A stretch of DNA of 64,000 bases, taken from positions 1 through 64,000 of the forward strand of contig CAMQVI010000002.1 in assembly GCA_947038195.1 (NCBI GenBank). Reading direction: 5' to 3'. Positions 33,669 through 41,348 of the stretch are shown one piece after another. Each line of letters begins with the position of its first letter. Positions within the stretch are counted from its first letter, which is position 1. The stretch comes from an uncultured Brevinema sp. (GTDB taxonomy: Bacteria; Spirochaetota; Brevinematia; Brevinematales; Brevinemataceae). Made by a program: the position numbers and the translations under genes. The notes under the pieces are model-generated. The model saw nothing but the letters and a program-made list of their open reading frames with translations, did not search any database and was not told the origin of the DNA.

Positions 33669-35631
33669 AAAATGTGCTGGTGGATGCTGTTCGCATCAAG
33701 AAGATAACAAAAACGATCACGGTCACGACCATGACCACGATCAAAATCTCACTCTTCAAGAGATCCTAAAAGAATCATTTTTTGCGATAATATCATTTGT
33801 GATATTATTTGCTGGGATCATTATAGATTTTTTAAAAATTCCATTTTTTCAAGATACACTCACCCAATTAATTTGGTATGGTGTTCCTTTCATTTTGGTG
33901 GGTTTTCCTGTCATTCTAACTGCTATTAAGTTAATGCTTAAAGGTGACTTTTTCAATGAATTAAGCCTTATGTCTATTGCTACTATTGGTGCTTTTGTAC
34001 TCGGTGAATTTTCCGAAGGCTTAGGCGTTATGGTGTTCTATTCTATTGGAGAAGTGTTTCAAGGACTCGCCGTTTCTAAAGCTAAAAATAATATTAAAGC
34101 TCTTTTAGACGTAAGACCAGATGTAGCTTATGTTTTGAGAGGGGATGTAATTGTCCCTCTTGACCCAGAAGAAGTAGAAATTGGAGAAATAATAGAAATA
34201 AGAACAGGGGAAAAAATACCCTTAGACGGAGTTCTTATTACAGAAAAAGCGGCTTTTAACACAGCTGCCTTAACGGGAGAATCTGTCCCTCGTAACATTA
34301 AAGCTAACGAAGAAGTACTAGCTGGGATGCTTTCTTCTGATAAAACGGTAAGAATACAAGTAACTAAAACCTACCAAAATTCCACTCTTGCTCGTATCCT
34401 TACAATGGTACAAGAAGCCTCAGAGAACAAGTCCCCCACAGAACAATTTATTAGAAAATTTGCAAGGGTTTATACCCCTATTGTTTTTGGTCTAGCGACT
34501 CTACTTGTTATTGCGCCTTTCTTCATTTTAGGGGCTACAGAATATGAATTTGCTGATTGGTTCTATAGATCATTGATTTTCTTGGTAATATCTTGTCCCT
34601 GTGCTTTTGTCATTAGTGTGCCTTTAGGTTACTTTGGTGGTATAGGTCTAGGGTCTTCACAAGGAGTACTCTTTAAAGGAGGTAACTTCCTTGAAGCAAT
34701 GAACAACCTTAAAACCCTAGTTACCGACAAAACAGGTACTATCACTAAAGGAGTATTTACGGTACAAGAGGTAATCGCTGAAGATAAAGACCTTTTCTTT
34801 AAAAATTTACTAGCAATAGAAAAACACAGTACTCACCCTATTGCCAAAGCTATTATCGAATACCTTACAACCCAAAATATTTCTCCTGTAGAAGTAGATA
34901 AAGTTTCCGAAATTGCTGGTTTAGGACTAGAAGGACAAGTAAGCCAAGGCACTCTCCTTGTGGGTAATATTAAACTTATGGATAAGAATAATATTTCTGT
35001 GCCAGAACATCTTAGAAATATCGCTAAAACAGTGGTATTTGCAGGATTAAATAATAGTTTTCTCGGAGCTGCCGTAGTAGCAGATGAAATCAAAGAAGAC
35101 GCTAGATTAGCCATACAAAAACTTCACAAATTAGGAGTGAATGTCATCATGCTTTCTGGCGATAAACAAGAAATTGTTGACGAAATCGCCAAAGAACTAT
35201 CTATAGATGAAGCTTATGGGGAATTGTTACCTGCTCAAAAAGCAGAGTATTTTGAGAAAATCAAAAAAGAATCCAAACCCAAAGACATCATCGCTTTTGT
35301 GGGTGATGGTATTAACGATGCCCCTGTTTTAGCTCTTAGTGATGTAGGTATTGCTATGGGAGGACTAGGAAGTGATTTGGCTATTGAGACAGCAGATGTT
35401 ATTATCCAAACAGACGAACCTTCAAAAATCCCTCTTGCTGTAAATATTGCACAAGAAACTAGAAAAATCGTAGTACAAAATATCACCCTCGCTATGGGAG
35501 TAAAACTAATTGTTCTCTTTTTAGGTGCTTATGGTTTAGCCTCTATGTGGGAAGCTATCTTTGCCGATGTGGGTGTTTCACTAATAGCCACTGTTAATTC
35601 TACTCGTTTATTAGGTAAAGAATTTAACTAA
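33664..35631 (+). CDS. Heavy-metal translocating P1B-type ATPase (Zn/Cd/Pb type)
   Basis: The 655-residue pump has TGES (204-207), membrane motif SCPCAF with Cys-Pro-Cys at 311-313, phosphorylation site DKTGT (Asp355), an HP pair (about 392-393) and GDGINDAP near the C-terminus. CPC with this layout fits ZntA/CadA-type exporters. Instead of a full HMA domain, the N-terminus is a short tail with Cys4, Cys8, Cys9 (CAGGCC) and a His/Asp run (HGHDHDHD, about 19-26) that could bind metal. It lies behind two mini-ORFs and a hairpin system. A MerR gene follows after a terminator. Confidence 0.95.
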   Translation: MAKCAGGCCSHQEDNKNDHGHDHDHDQNLTLQEILKESFFAIISFVILFAGIIIDFLKIPFFQDTLTQLIWYGVPFILVGFPVILTAIKLMLKGDFFNELSLMSIATIGAFVLGEFSEGLGVMVFYSIGEVFQGLAVSKAKNNIKALLDVRPDVAYVLRGDVIVPLDPEEVEIGEIIEIRTGEKIPLDGVLITEKAAFNTAALTGESVPRNIKANEEVLAGMLSSDKTVRIQVTKTYQNSTLARILTMVQEASENKSPTEQFIRKFARVYTPIVFGLATLLVIAPFFILGATEYEFADWFYRSLIFLVISCPCAFVISVPLGYFGGIGLGSSQGVLFKGGNFLEAMNNLKTLVTDKTGTITKGVFTVQEVIAEDKDLFFKNLLAIEKHSTHPIAKAIIEYLTTQNISPVEVDKVSEIAGLGLEGQVSQGTLLVGNIKLMDKNNISVPEHLRNIAKTVVFAGLNNSFLGAAVVADEIKEDARLAIQKLHKLGVNVIMLSGDKQEIVDEIAKELSIDEAYGELLPAQKAEYFEKIKKESKPKDIIAFVGDGINDAPVLALSDVGIAMGGLGSDLAIETADVIIQTDEPSKIPLAVNIAQETRKIVVQNITLAMGVKLIVLFLGAYGLASMWEAIFADVGVSLIATVNSTRLLGKEFN

Positions 35632-35635
35632 TATT

Positions 35636-35667
35636 AAAACCCCCTCTGAATAAGAGGGGTTTTCTTT
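35636..35667 (+). terminator. Terminator after metal ATPase
   Basis: CCCCTCT (35641-35647) pairs with AGAGGGG (35653-35659), extended by AAAA/TTTT around a bulged C; T residues follow. Confidence 0.85.
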
Positions 35668-35761
35668 TGCAATTTATAAAATTTTTTTGTTACTATGTTT
35701 ATTGTATCAATAAATTATTTATTTTTAGACTGTTGAAAAACAGCAACTAATTAAAAAAATC

Positions 35762-35792
35762 TTGACTCTCCCCTTAGAGGAGCTTGTATAAT
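35762..35792 (+). promoter_or_regulatory. MerR-type promoter and operator (19-bp spacer)
   Basis: TTGACT (35762-35767), a 19-bp spacer and TATAAT (35787-35792). Within the spacer CTCCCCTTAGAGGAG forms a dyad. Overlong spacers with such dyads are the hallmark of MerR-activated promoters, and this one strongly resembles BmrR/Mta-type sites. It sits 60 bp before the merR gene, implying autoregulation. Confidence 0.8.
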
Positions 35793-35852
35793 AAGCTAAC
35801 AAGTAAGAAAAATTAGTCGCTAACACTTCTATTTTTCTAAAGGAGTAGATTG

Positions 35853-36671
35853 ATGTATCGTATAGGAGATTTTTCCAAGCTCAGTAAAACCACCGTCAAA
35901 ACACTGAGGTATTATGGAGAAATAGGCTTACTACAGCCAGAAGAGGTAGATGAGTTGACAGGATATCGCTTTTATACAAGCAAACAACTGTTTACACTTC
36001 ATAGAATACAGGCTCTTCGTCAAATAGGAATTTCCATTGATGAAATAAAAAAGATTGTGTCCGGACACAATCCTAATGACATTTTGGAAAAACGAAAGTC
36101 TGAAATGATAGCTCTTCTTTCCGAAACGAACGATCAACTCTCCCGACTTGAATTTATTTTACAAGGAAAACAGGAGGAAGAATTTATGAAATTCGTCGCT
36201 ATAATTAAAGAATTACCAGAGTGTATTGTCTATTCACTGAAAATGACAGTGCCAGACTATAATTCTTATTTTAACCTAATACCCGCTTTAGGAGAAAAGG
36301 TTCTTAAAAAATACCCAGATTTAAAATGTACAATACCAGAATATTGTTTTATTTCTTATCTTGATGGTGAGTATAAAGAAAAAGATATTAATATCGAATT
36401 TTGTGAGGCGGTGGATCAACTTAAGCCTGATTTTGATGGTATCGTTTTCAAAAAGATTGATTCTGTTACCGCAGTTTCTATCATGTATAAAGGTCCTTAT
36501 TCGCAGCTATTTCAAGCGTATAGTTTTGCTTTTAACTGGATAGAACAAAACGGATACACAGTTGTAGATTCTCCAAGAGAAAATTATATTGATGGTATTT
36601 GGAACAAAGATACCCCATCAGAGTGGCTAACAGAACTACAAATCCCAATCACTAAATCTTTGGAAAAATAG
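35853..36671 (+). CDS. MerR-family regulator with GyrI-like effector domain (BmrR-type)
   Basis: The 272-residue protein has an N-terminal MerR winged helix (YRIGDFSKLSKTTVKTLRYYGEIGLL, TGYRFYTSKQL), a dimerisation helix (about residues 80-115) and a C-terminal GyrI-like domain (about 120-270; AVSIMYKGPYSQLFQAYSFAFNWIEQNGY). That domain binds drugs or other cations in BmrR-type activators. There are no metal-coordinating Cys of the MerR/ZntR type, so it is probably not the sensor for the metal ATPase upstream. The ORF track begins at TTG 35850; ATG 35853 follows AAAGGAG. No efflux gene follows. Confidence 0.9.
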   Translation: MYRIGDFSKLSKTTVKTLRYYGEIGLLQPEEVDELTGYRFYTSKQLFTLHRIQALRQIGISIDEIKKIVSGHNPNDILEKRKSEMIALLSETNDQLSRLEFILQGKQEEEFMKFVAIIKELPECIVYSLKMTVPDYNSYFNLIPALGEKVLKKYPDLKCTIPEYCFISYLDGEYKEKDINIEFCEAVDQLKPDFDGIVFKKIDSVTAVSIMYKGPYSQLFQAYSFAFNWIEQNGYTVVDSPRENYIDGIWNKDTPSEWLTELQIPITKSLEK

Positions 36672-36706
36672 GAAATAATACTAAAAATTTTATAAAGCAA
36701 TCTCTA

Positions 36707-36737
36707 AAAAAGCTAGCCTATAATAGGCTAGCTTTTT
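36707..36737 (+). terminator. Bidirectional terminator between merR and SRPBCC gene
   Basis: AAAAAGCTAGCCTA (36707-36720) pairs perfectly with TAGGCTAGCTTTTT (36724-36737), loop TAA. Convergent genes end on both sides. Confidence 0.88.
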
Positions 36738-36758
36738 AATATTAGTACAGTACTTTCT

Positions 36759-37256
36759 TTATAATGTCAGAGATTCTTTTAGTTCTTTTTCGTAGATTTT
36801 CATAGAATTTTTAGGATTGTAGAAGATATAAGCGAGGATTCTTTGAAAAGGATTAGATATAATAGAGGCTTCTGTGAATGTCAGTAAGGTATTTTCACCT
36901 TCTTCACTAAATTCTATAATAGCATATCCTTGAAATCCACTTATGGGTAAGATATCTATTCTATAGAAGGAATGCTTAAGTGATTCTGCTATTTTAAAAG
37001 TAATAGAAGGGCCTGTAATTGGTACTTCTGTCCATTGATTAGGGTCATCTTCATTTATAGATATATCTTTTAGACTTTTTCGCCAGTCTACTTGATTTTT
37101 ATGATCTGTTATTTGATTCCATACAATATTAATAGGTGATGAAACGGAGAAGTTGTTTGTGGCGATTCGAGGGTTAGGCAAGAAAAAACCTATAATAGTT
37201 ATTAAAACAATAACCCCAAAAATAAACCCAGTAGTTATAAATAATATTTTTGGCAT
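36759..37256 (-). CDS. Membrane-anchored SRPBCC (START-like) protein
   Basis: The 165-residue protein has an N-terminal membrane segment (about residues 5-28) and then a polyketide-cyclase/SRPBCC-like domain: FSVSSPINIVWNQITDHKNQVDWRKSLKDI, GPSITFKIAE, FQGYAIIEFSEEGENTLLTFTE. The family forms a hydrophobic pocket that binds lipids or other small molecules. The ligand is unknown. TAAGGAGG precedes the ATG. It stands alone between a terminator and a gap. Confidence 0.75.
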   Translation of the reverse strand: MPKILFITTGFIFGVIVLITIIGFFLPNPRIATNNFSVSSPINIVWNQITDHKNQVDWRKSLKDISINEDDPNQWTEVPITGPSITFKIAESLKHSFYRIDILPISGFQGYAIIEFSEEGENTLLTFTEASIISNPFQRILAYIFYNPKNSMKIYEKELKESLTL

Positions 37257-37350
37257 AGGGTACCTCCTTATCTCTAGGATGGCTTTTATTATAGGATTTT
37301 ATTTCAAACCCTCACTAATATCTTTACTATTGAGAGGCTTATTATTTTAG

Positions 37351-37959
37351 TTATTTTTGATCTCTTGCAATTTCTTGATACATAAGAATATGAAAACAGG
37401 AGCTCATACGATTGAGGGCGAGGACAAGATCATTTCTCTTAATCTCATCTCCCTCACGAAAAGCAGATACGGCTACTAATTCTATTTCTCTAATTTTAGC
37501 TCTAAAAACGTTGAGGGCAATAACAATATGGCTAAATTCATCATTTATGAGGACCATTTGCTTTAATCCATAAAATTGATGGGGGTGATGAGACCGTTCT
37601 CTAATTTCATCAGCAGTCCAAGAAAGCAATTTTTGTTCAGGCATTACCCTTTGTAAAACTTCATGCCCTAAAATTGTTCTTGCATATTCTAATAATTCTT
37701 TTAATTGTTCGAGGAGTAGAGGGTCTGCTTTCAATTCTCTAAAAATAGCGATACCTTGAATAAGCTCACTTTGGAAGGTATCTAATTTCCCACGAAGGGT
37801 GATTCTAGGGTCATCTTTATAAACAAGAATATTTCCTATTAGTTGGGTCATGGCTTCAGGCTTTTTGTCAACACTTGTTCCATTAGGTAAGGTATAGTGG
37901 GAAGAAGTTTCCCAATCATCACCTTTCAAAGGTTTTGAAAATTCGATATTTTCTTTCAT
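37351..37959 (-). CDS. EutT-like cobalamin adenosyltransferase
   Basis: The 202-residue protein matches the C-terminal enzyme domain of EutT (ATP:cob(I)alamin adenosyltransferase): DDPRITLRGKLDTFQSELI, ADEIRERSHHPHQFYGLKQMVL, ALNVFRAKIREIELVAVSAF and LVLALNRMSSCFHILM. It would make adenosylcobalamin. The N-terminal metal-binding region of Salmonella EutT is missing here. No ethanolamine-utilisation genes are adjacent, so it may serve a general B12 salvage role. AAGGA precedes the ATG. A gap with no terminator lies before the SRPBCC gene downstream. Confidence 0.78.
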   Translation of the reverse strand: MKENIEFSKPLKGDDWETSSHYTLPNGTSVDKKPEAMTQLIGNILVYKDDPRITLRGKLDTFQSELIQGIAIFRELKADPLLLEQLKELLEYARTILGHEVLQRVMPEQKLLSWTADEIRERSHHPHQFYGLKQMVLINDEFSHIVIALNVFRAKIREIELVAVSAFREGDEIKRNDLVLALNRMSSCFHILMYQEIARDQK

Positions 37960-38015
37960 GCTAAATCCTTATTTTCTTTTAGTATAATTGATTTAAGATG
38001 ATAAATCAAGAAGAA

Positions 38016-38045
38016 AAAAGGAGTCTTTTATAAGAGACTCCTTTT
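38016..38045 (-). terminator. Terminator after htrA
   Basis: AAAAGGAGTCT (38016-38026) pairs perfectly with AGACTCCTTTT (38035-38045), with an 8-nt loop. In the minus direction a T-rich run follows. Confidence 0.82.
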
Positions 38046-38063
38046 AACTATTTATTAATAATA

Positions 38064-39521
38064 TTAGTATTCAATACTTCTATAGATGAGATACCCATTT
38101 TTATAGATAGCGAAAGCAAACTGTCTTTTATCTTGTTGTTCTTCGAGGAACACTTTGAGAGTTTCTACATTAGGAATAGGGGTGTTATTAACAGCCACTA
38201 CGATATCCCCTTGAGAGAAAATAAAAGAAAAGGGGCTATTGACATCGATTTTCTTGACCACTACACCTTCTGTCGCCCCATTGCTACGGAAATCGTTTGG
38301 GGAGGGAGTCCCAAATAATATTCCTTTAAAAGAAACACTAGAGCTGGGGTTTTCTGTTTCTTCTGGATCTGTTGTATTTTCAGCCCTTACAAGAGCAGAA
38401 GGACGCAATCCCAAACTAACAATGATATTATGACGCGTATTGTTTCTTAAAACTTCTATTTCTACACTTTGCTTAGGATTTTTTCCAGCAATAAGCTCTG
38501 TCAAGTGGCTGGGACTATTAACGATCTCACCATCTACTTTAGTAATAATATCACCTTGTTTAATACCTGCATCAAAAGCTGGGCCTCTATTTTCTAGAGA
38601 AGATACTAATACCCCTTCATCAGCTTTTAATCCTATAGACTGTCTTGAGATAGCATCTAAGGCTTGAGGCACTACCCCTAAAAATCCTCTTTCTATCGTC
38701 CCTGTGGTAAATAATTGATCAGCAATGCTTCTGGCTACATTAATAGGAATGGCAAAGCTTATCCCCTCATAACCACCGCCTTGAGAACGTATAGCCGTAT
38801 TAATCCCAATCGCTTGCCCTTTTATGTTAAGGAGAGGGCCTCCAGAGTTACCAGGATTGACAGCCACATCTGATTGGATAAATCGTTGTAAACCGGGAAG
38901 GATACCCTCTCTCCCTAGTCCACTAACAGCACCGAAAGTAAAGGTACTAGATAGTCCAAAAGGATTTCCTATTGCTACTACGAGATCTCCTACTTGAGTT
39001 TCATCAGAATTTCCTATAGGTACTACAGGTAAGTCTGTTCCTTCTATTTTCAGAAGGGCAATGTCTAACTCTGTATCAGCACCGATGAGCTTGGCGTCAA
39101 AGCTTCGTCCATCTGCTAAGGTGACTCTAATAGCAGTGGCATCTTGTACCACATGCCAATTCGAAAATAGATAACCATCAGGAGTTATAATAAAGCCAGA
39201 GCCTACGGAATTATATTGATGTCGAAGATTTTCTCTTTCGCCAAAGAAAAACTGGAAAAAAGGATCGCCATTCACATTAGATGGAACACTTTGAGTTCCA
39301 TCTATATCTATACTAACCACTCCTGGGGTAATATTAGTGGCAATAGATCTAAGGACTGTTTGTAGATTGAGGACAGAGTTGAGTTCTTCAAGATTTTCAA
39401 TGGAGGAATTACTAGTTGAAATATCTAAGGTTTTCTTTTGGGCTTGGAGAACACTAAATCCTGTAATAGTTACCCCTATAAGAAGGAGTGATAATATATA
39501 TTTGGAATATTTTTTTAGCAT
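38064..39521 (-). CDS. Periplasmic serine protease/chaperone HtrA (DegP-like)
   Basis: The protein of about 485 residues has an N-terminal membrane/signal segment and a trypsin-like domain. The triad is His123 (FSNWHVVQDA), Asp153 (DTELDIALLK) and Ser226 (NPGNSGGPLL), numbered from my start. Two PDZ domains follow (GVVPQALDAIS... and a second from about residue 385). HtrA degrades or refolds damaged envelope proteins. The ORF track starts at a GTG at 39530, but the GAGG site overlaps it, so ATG 39521 (spacing 8) is the likely start. ruvC lies downstream in the opposite order of transcription, before a gap. Confidence 0.93.
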   Translation of the reverse strand: MLKKYSKYILSLLLIGVTITGFSVLQAQKKTLDISTSNSSIENLEELNSVLNLQTVLRSIATNITPGVVSIDIDGTQSVPSNVNGDPFFQFFFGERENLRHQYNSVGSGFIITPDGYLFSNWHVVQDATAIRVTLADGRSFDAKLIGADTELDIALLKIEGTDLPVVPIGNSDETQVGDLVVAIGNPFGLSSTFTFGAVSGLGREGILPGLQRFIQSDVAVNPGNSGGPLLNIKGQAIGINTAIRSQGGGYEGISFAIPINVARSIADQLFTTGTIERGFLGVVPQALDAISRQSIGLKADEGVLVSSLENRGPAFDAGIKQGDIITKVDGEIVNSPSHLTELIAGKNPKQSVEIEVLRNNTRHNIIVSLGLRPSALVRAENTTDPEETENPSSSVSFKGILFGTPSPNDFRSNGATEGVVVKKIDVNSPFSFIFSQGDIVVAVNNTPIPNVETLKVFLEEQQDKRQFAFAIYKNGYLIYRSIEY

Positions 39522-39616
39522 AGATAACACCTCATTATGTATTTATTATGTTTGTTTTACCTTTAAATAATTAAAGTATTTTCAAAGAAAAAAAGATTCG
39601 AAATAGAACAATCTTT

Positions 39617-40090
39617 TTAGGACAATCTTATATAACCACAAAACGCAACAGATAAAGCATCTGCCACATCATCTGGATGAGGGGGCTCTGGTAATTGGAG
39701 GAGAAGGGTAATAGCCCTAATCATTTGAGTTTTATCAGCAGCTCCATAACCAGAAACTGTTTTTTTTATTGATGTGGGAGCAACTTCAGACACTTCCATA
39801 TTATTCTTTTTAGCAAGAAAACGAAGTACGCCTCTTGCTTCTGATACTTGTAGGACGGTAGTGGTATTCCTACCCATAAATAATTTTTCCATAAAAAGAT
39901 GTTGGGCTTGGTAGCGTTTAAATAATTCATCAAAATCGTTCCCCAATTCTAGAATACGATCACAAAAAGAGAGATTTTTAGAAGTAGAAACCAATCCATA
40001 AGCCAATACTTTGAAGCTTCTATTTTCTTTCAACTCCAAAAAAGCATAGCCAGCTCTATCATAACCGGGATCTATCCCACAAATAATCAT
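39617..40090 (-). CDS. ruvC: Holliday junction resolvase RuvC
   Basis: The 157-residue protein is a full-length RuvC: GIDPGYDRAGYAFL (catalytic Asp7), LFMEKLFMGRNTTTVLQVSEARGVL (catalytic Glu), and HPDDVADALSVAFCGY (two catalytic Asp). It cuts four-way junctions with RuvAB. Its start codon overlaps the stop of the NHL lipoprotein gene by 4 bp (ATGA type), so translation is coupled. ruvA and ruvB are not in the window. An imperfect AAAAAGATT/AATCTTTTT hairpin overlaps its stop. Confidence 0.95.
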   Translation of the reverse strand: MIICGIDPGYDRAGYAFLELKENRSFKVLAYGLVSTSKNLSFCDRILELGNDFDELFKRYQAQHLFMEKLFMGRNTTTVLQVSEARGVLRFLAKKNNMEVSEVAPTSIKKTVSGYGAADKTQMIRAITLLLQLPEPPHPDDVADALSVAFCGYIRLS

Positions 40091-41298
40091 TTTTTATCTT
40101 CTTCAGGTTTCTCAGTGTCCCATCGAAGAAGGATCACTTTTTCTTTTCTATCTATAAGGTAATTATAGAGATTACCATCTTCGTCAATAAAATAATCATA
40201 TAATATATAGTAAGAAGAGTGTATAGGGGTGTATATAATAGATTCTGTTTGATCTCTTGAGTCAAAAACACGGATTTTCATGGTATCTTCTTTCTCATCA
40301 TAACTTTGCAAGTGTATTCTTCCCAATTTATCTATACCTAAAATCGATTCAGTTATACTTGTGCTATGGAAAACTTCTTCAGTAAAATCATTTTCTAAAA
40401 TAGAATAAATATTCATAGAAGACCATATATTATCCATCATAGGCAAAACCGTTTCCCCAAGAGCATTGGTAGTGGGTTGGTATTCGCTTAGTACTACTAA
40501 TTGTTCATTGTGCATATAATTATCTGCAGAAATAACATGACCTTGGTAATTAGTGTCTTGGATATTAGTATCAATACTTACTGTTTTTGTATTAAACTCA
40601 AAATTCAAGTCTCCTGTTTTGGAATAACGTCTAACTACTTGGTAAGGCATTTCATTAGTAAGAATATTAGGGCGAAAATTAAGATAGATATTGGCGAAAT
40701 CATCTCCAGATATTTTTACAGGGTAGGGCATGGGCTTAGAGTTAATCCCTGTAAATCCTATACGATATAAGTAATCTCCTCTAGAGGAAAACTTATAAAG
40801 ATAAAAATTATTTTCAGAGATCTTTTCGAGATTGATTAAAAACTCATCATAGGTATCTATGGCAGCCGTTTGGTTGCTATAGTTCTGTACTTCGTAAGAT
40901 TCTATATCTTGAATAGAAGCTAAAACGTAGATGTCGTTAAAAACGTCTACATACACATCATAAGGTCGAGCAAAACTATAATTCTTCCCTTCTCTAGGGA
41001 TAGAAAGAAGAGGGTGATCTCCAGCTGCTTTCATAGAAAAAACATTAACTCTTTTATTATAAGAATCAGCTATATAAACTTTCCCATTATAAACGGCTGG
41101 TTTAGGAATATCGATCAATAGATTGTCTGTAAAACCTCGTCTATTAGGGTAATTTTCTAAAATAGGGATATTACTCCCGACTTCATTTTCTTCAAAGCCC
41201 AAATTAGCCTCAAATACAGCAGTATAAGAAACAGTTTCTTTATTTTGACAAGCGTTTAAGAGCATCAAAATAAAAATACCTATAAAATATTTAAACAT
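40087..41298 (-). CDS. Putative lipoprotein with NHL/6-bladed propeller
   Basis: The 403-residue protein starts with a lipoprotein signal (FILMLLNACQNK; lipobox LNAC, Cys17). The mature part has NHL-like blades: PAVYNGKVYIADSYNKRVNVFSM, FNDIYVLASIQDIESYEV, YRIGFTGINS, DKLGRIHLQSYDEKEDTMKIRVFD and DEDGNLYNYLIDRKEKVILLRWD. Such spirochaetal lipoproteins are common and mostly of unknown function; one such group is annotated as LIC_12708 family. It is co-transcribed with ruvC. AGGAAG precedes the ATG. A strong terminator separates it from ftsZ. Confidence 0.8.
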   Translation of the reverse strand: MFKYFIGIFILMLLNACQNKETVSYTAVFEANLGFEENEVGSNIPILENYPNRRGFTDNLLIDIPKPAVYNGKVYIADSYNKRVNVFSMKAAGDHPLLSIPREGKNYSFARPYDVYVDVFNDIYVLASIQDIESYEVQNYSNQTAAIDTYDEFLINLEKISENNFYLYKFSSRGDYLYRIGFTGINSKPMPYPVKISGDDFANIYLNFRPNILTNEMPYQVVRRYSKTGDLNFEFNTKTVSIDTNIQDTNYQGHVISADNYMHNEQLVVLSEYQPTTNALGETVLPMMDNIWSSMNIYSILENDFTEEVFHSTSITESILGIDKLGRIHLQSYDEKEDTMKIRVFDSRDQTESIIYTPIHSSYYILYDYFIDEDGNLYNYLIDRKEKVILLRWDTEKPEEDKK

Positions 41299-41311
41299 TT
41301 TTCTTCCTAGT

Positions 41312-41348
41312 AAATAAATAGTACCGTTATAAACGGTACTATTTATTT
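41312..41348 (-). terminator. 17-bp perfect terminator hairpin after ftsZ
   Basis: AAATAAATAGTACCGTT (41312-41328) pairs perfectly with AACGGTACTATTTATTT (41332-41348), loop ATA. It abuts the ftsZ stop and ends the ddl-ftsQAZ operon. Confidence 0.88.

Noticed and set aside
35731-35746. CTGTTGAAAAACAG hairpin upstream of merR as a terminator
   Set aside because: Short stem with no T-run; a better terminator already lies at 35636-35667.
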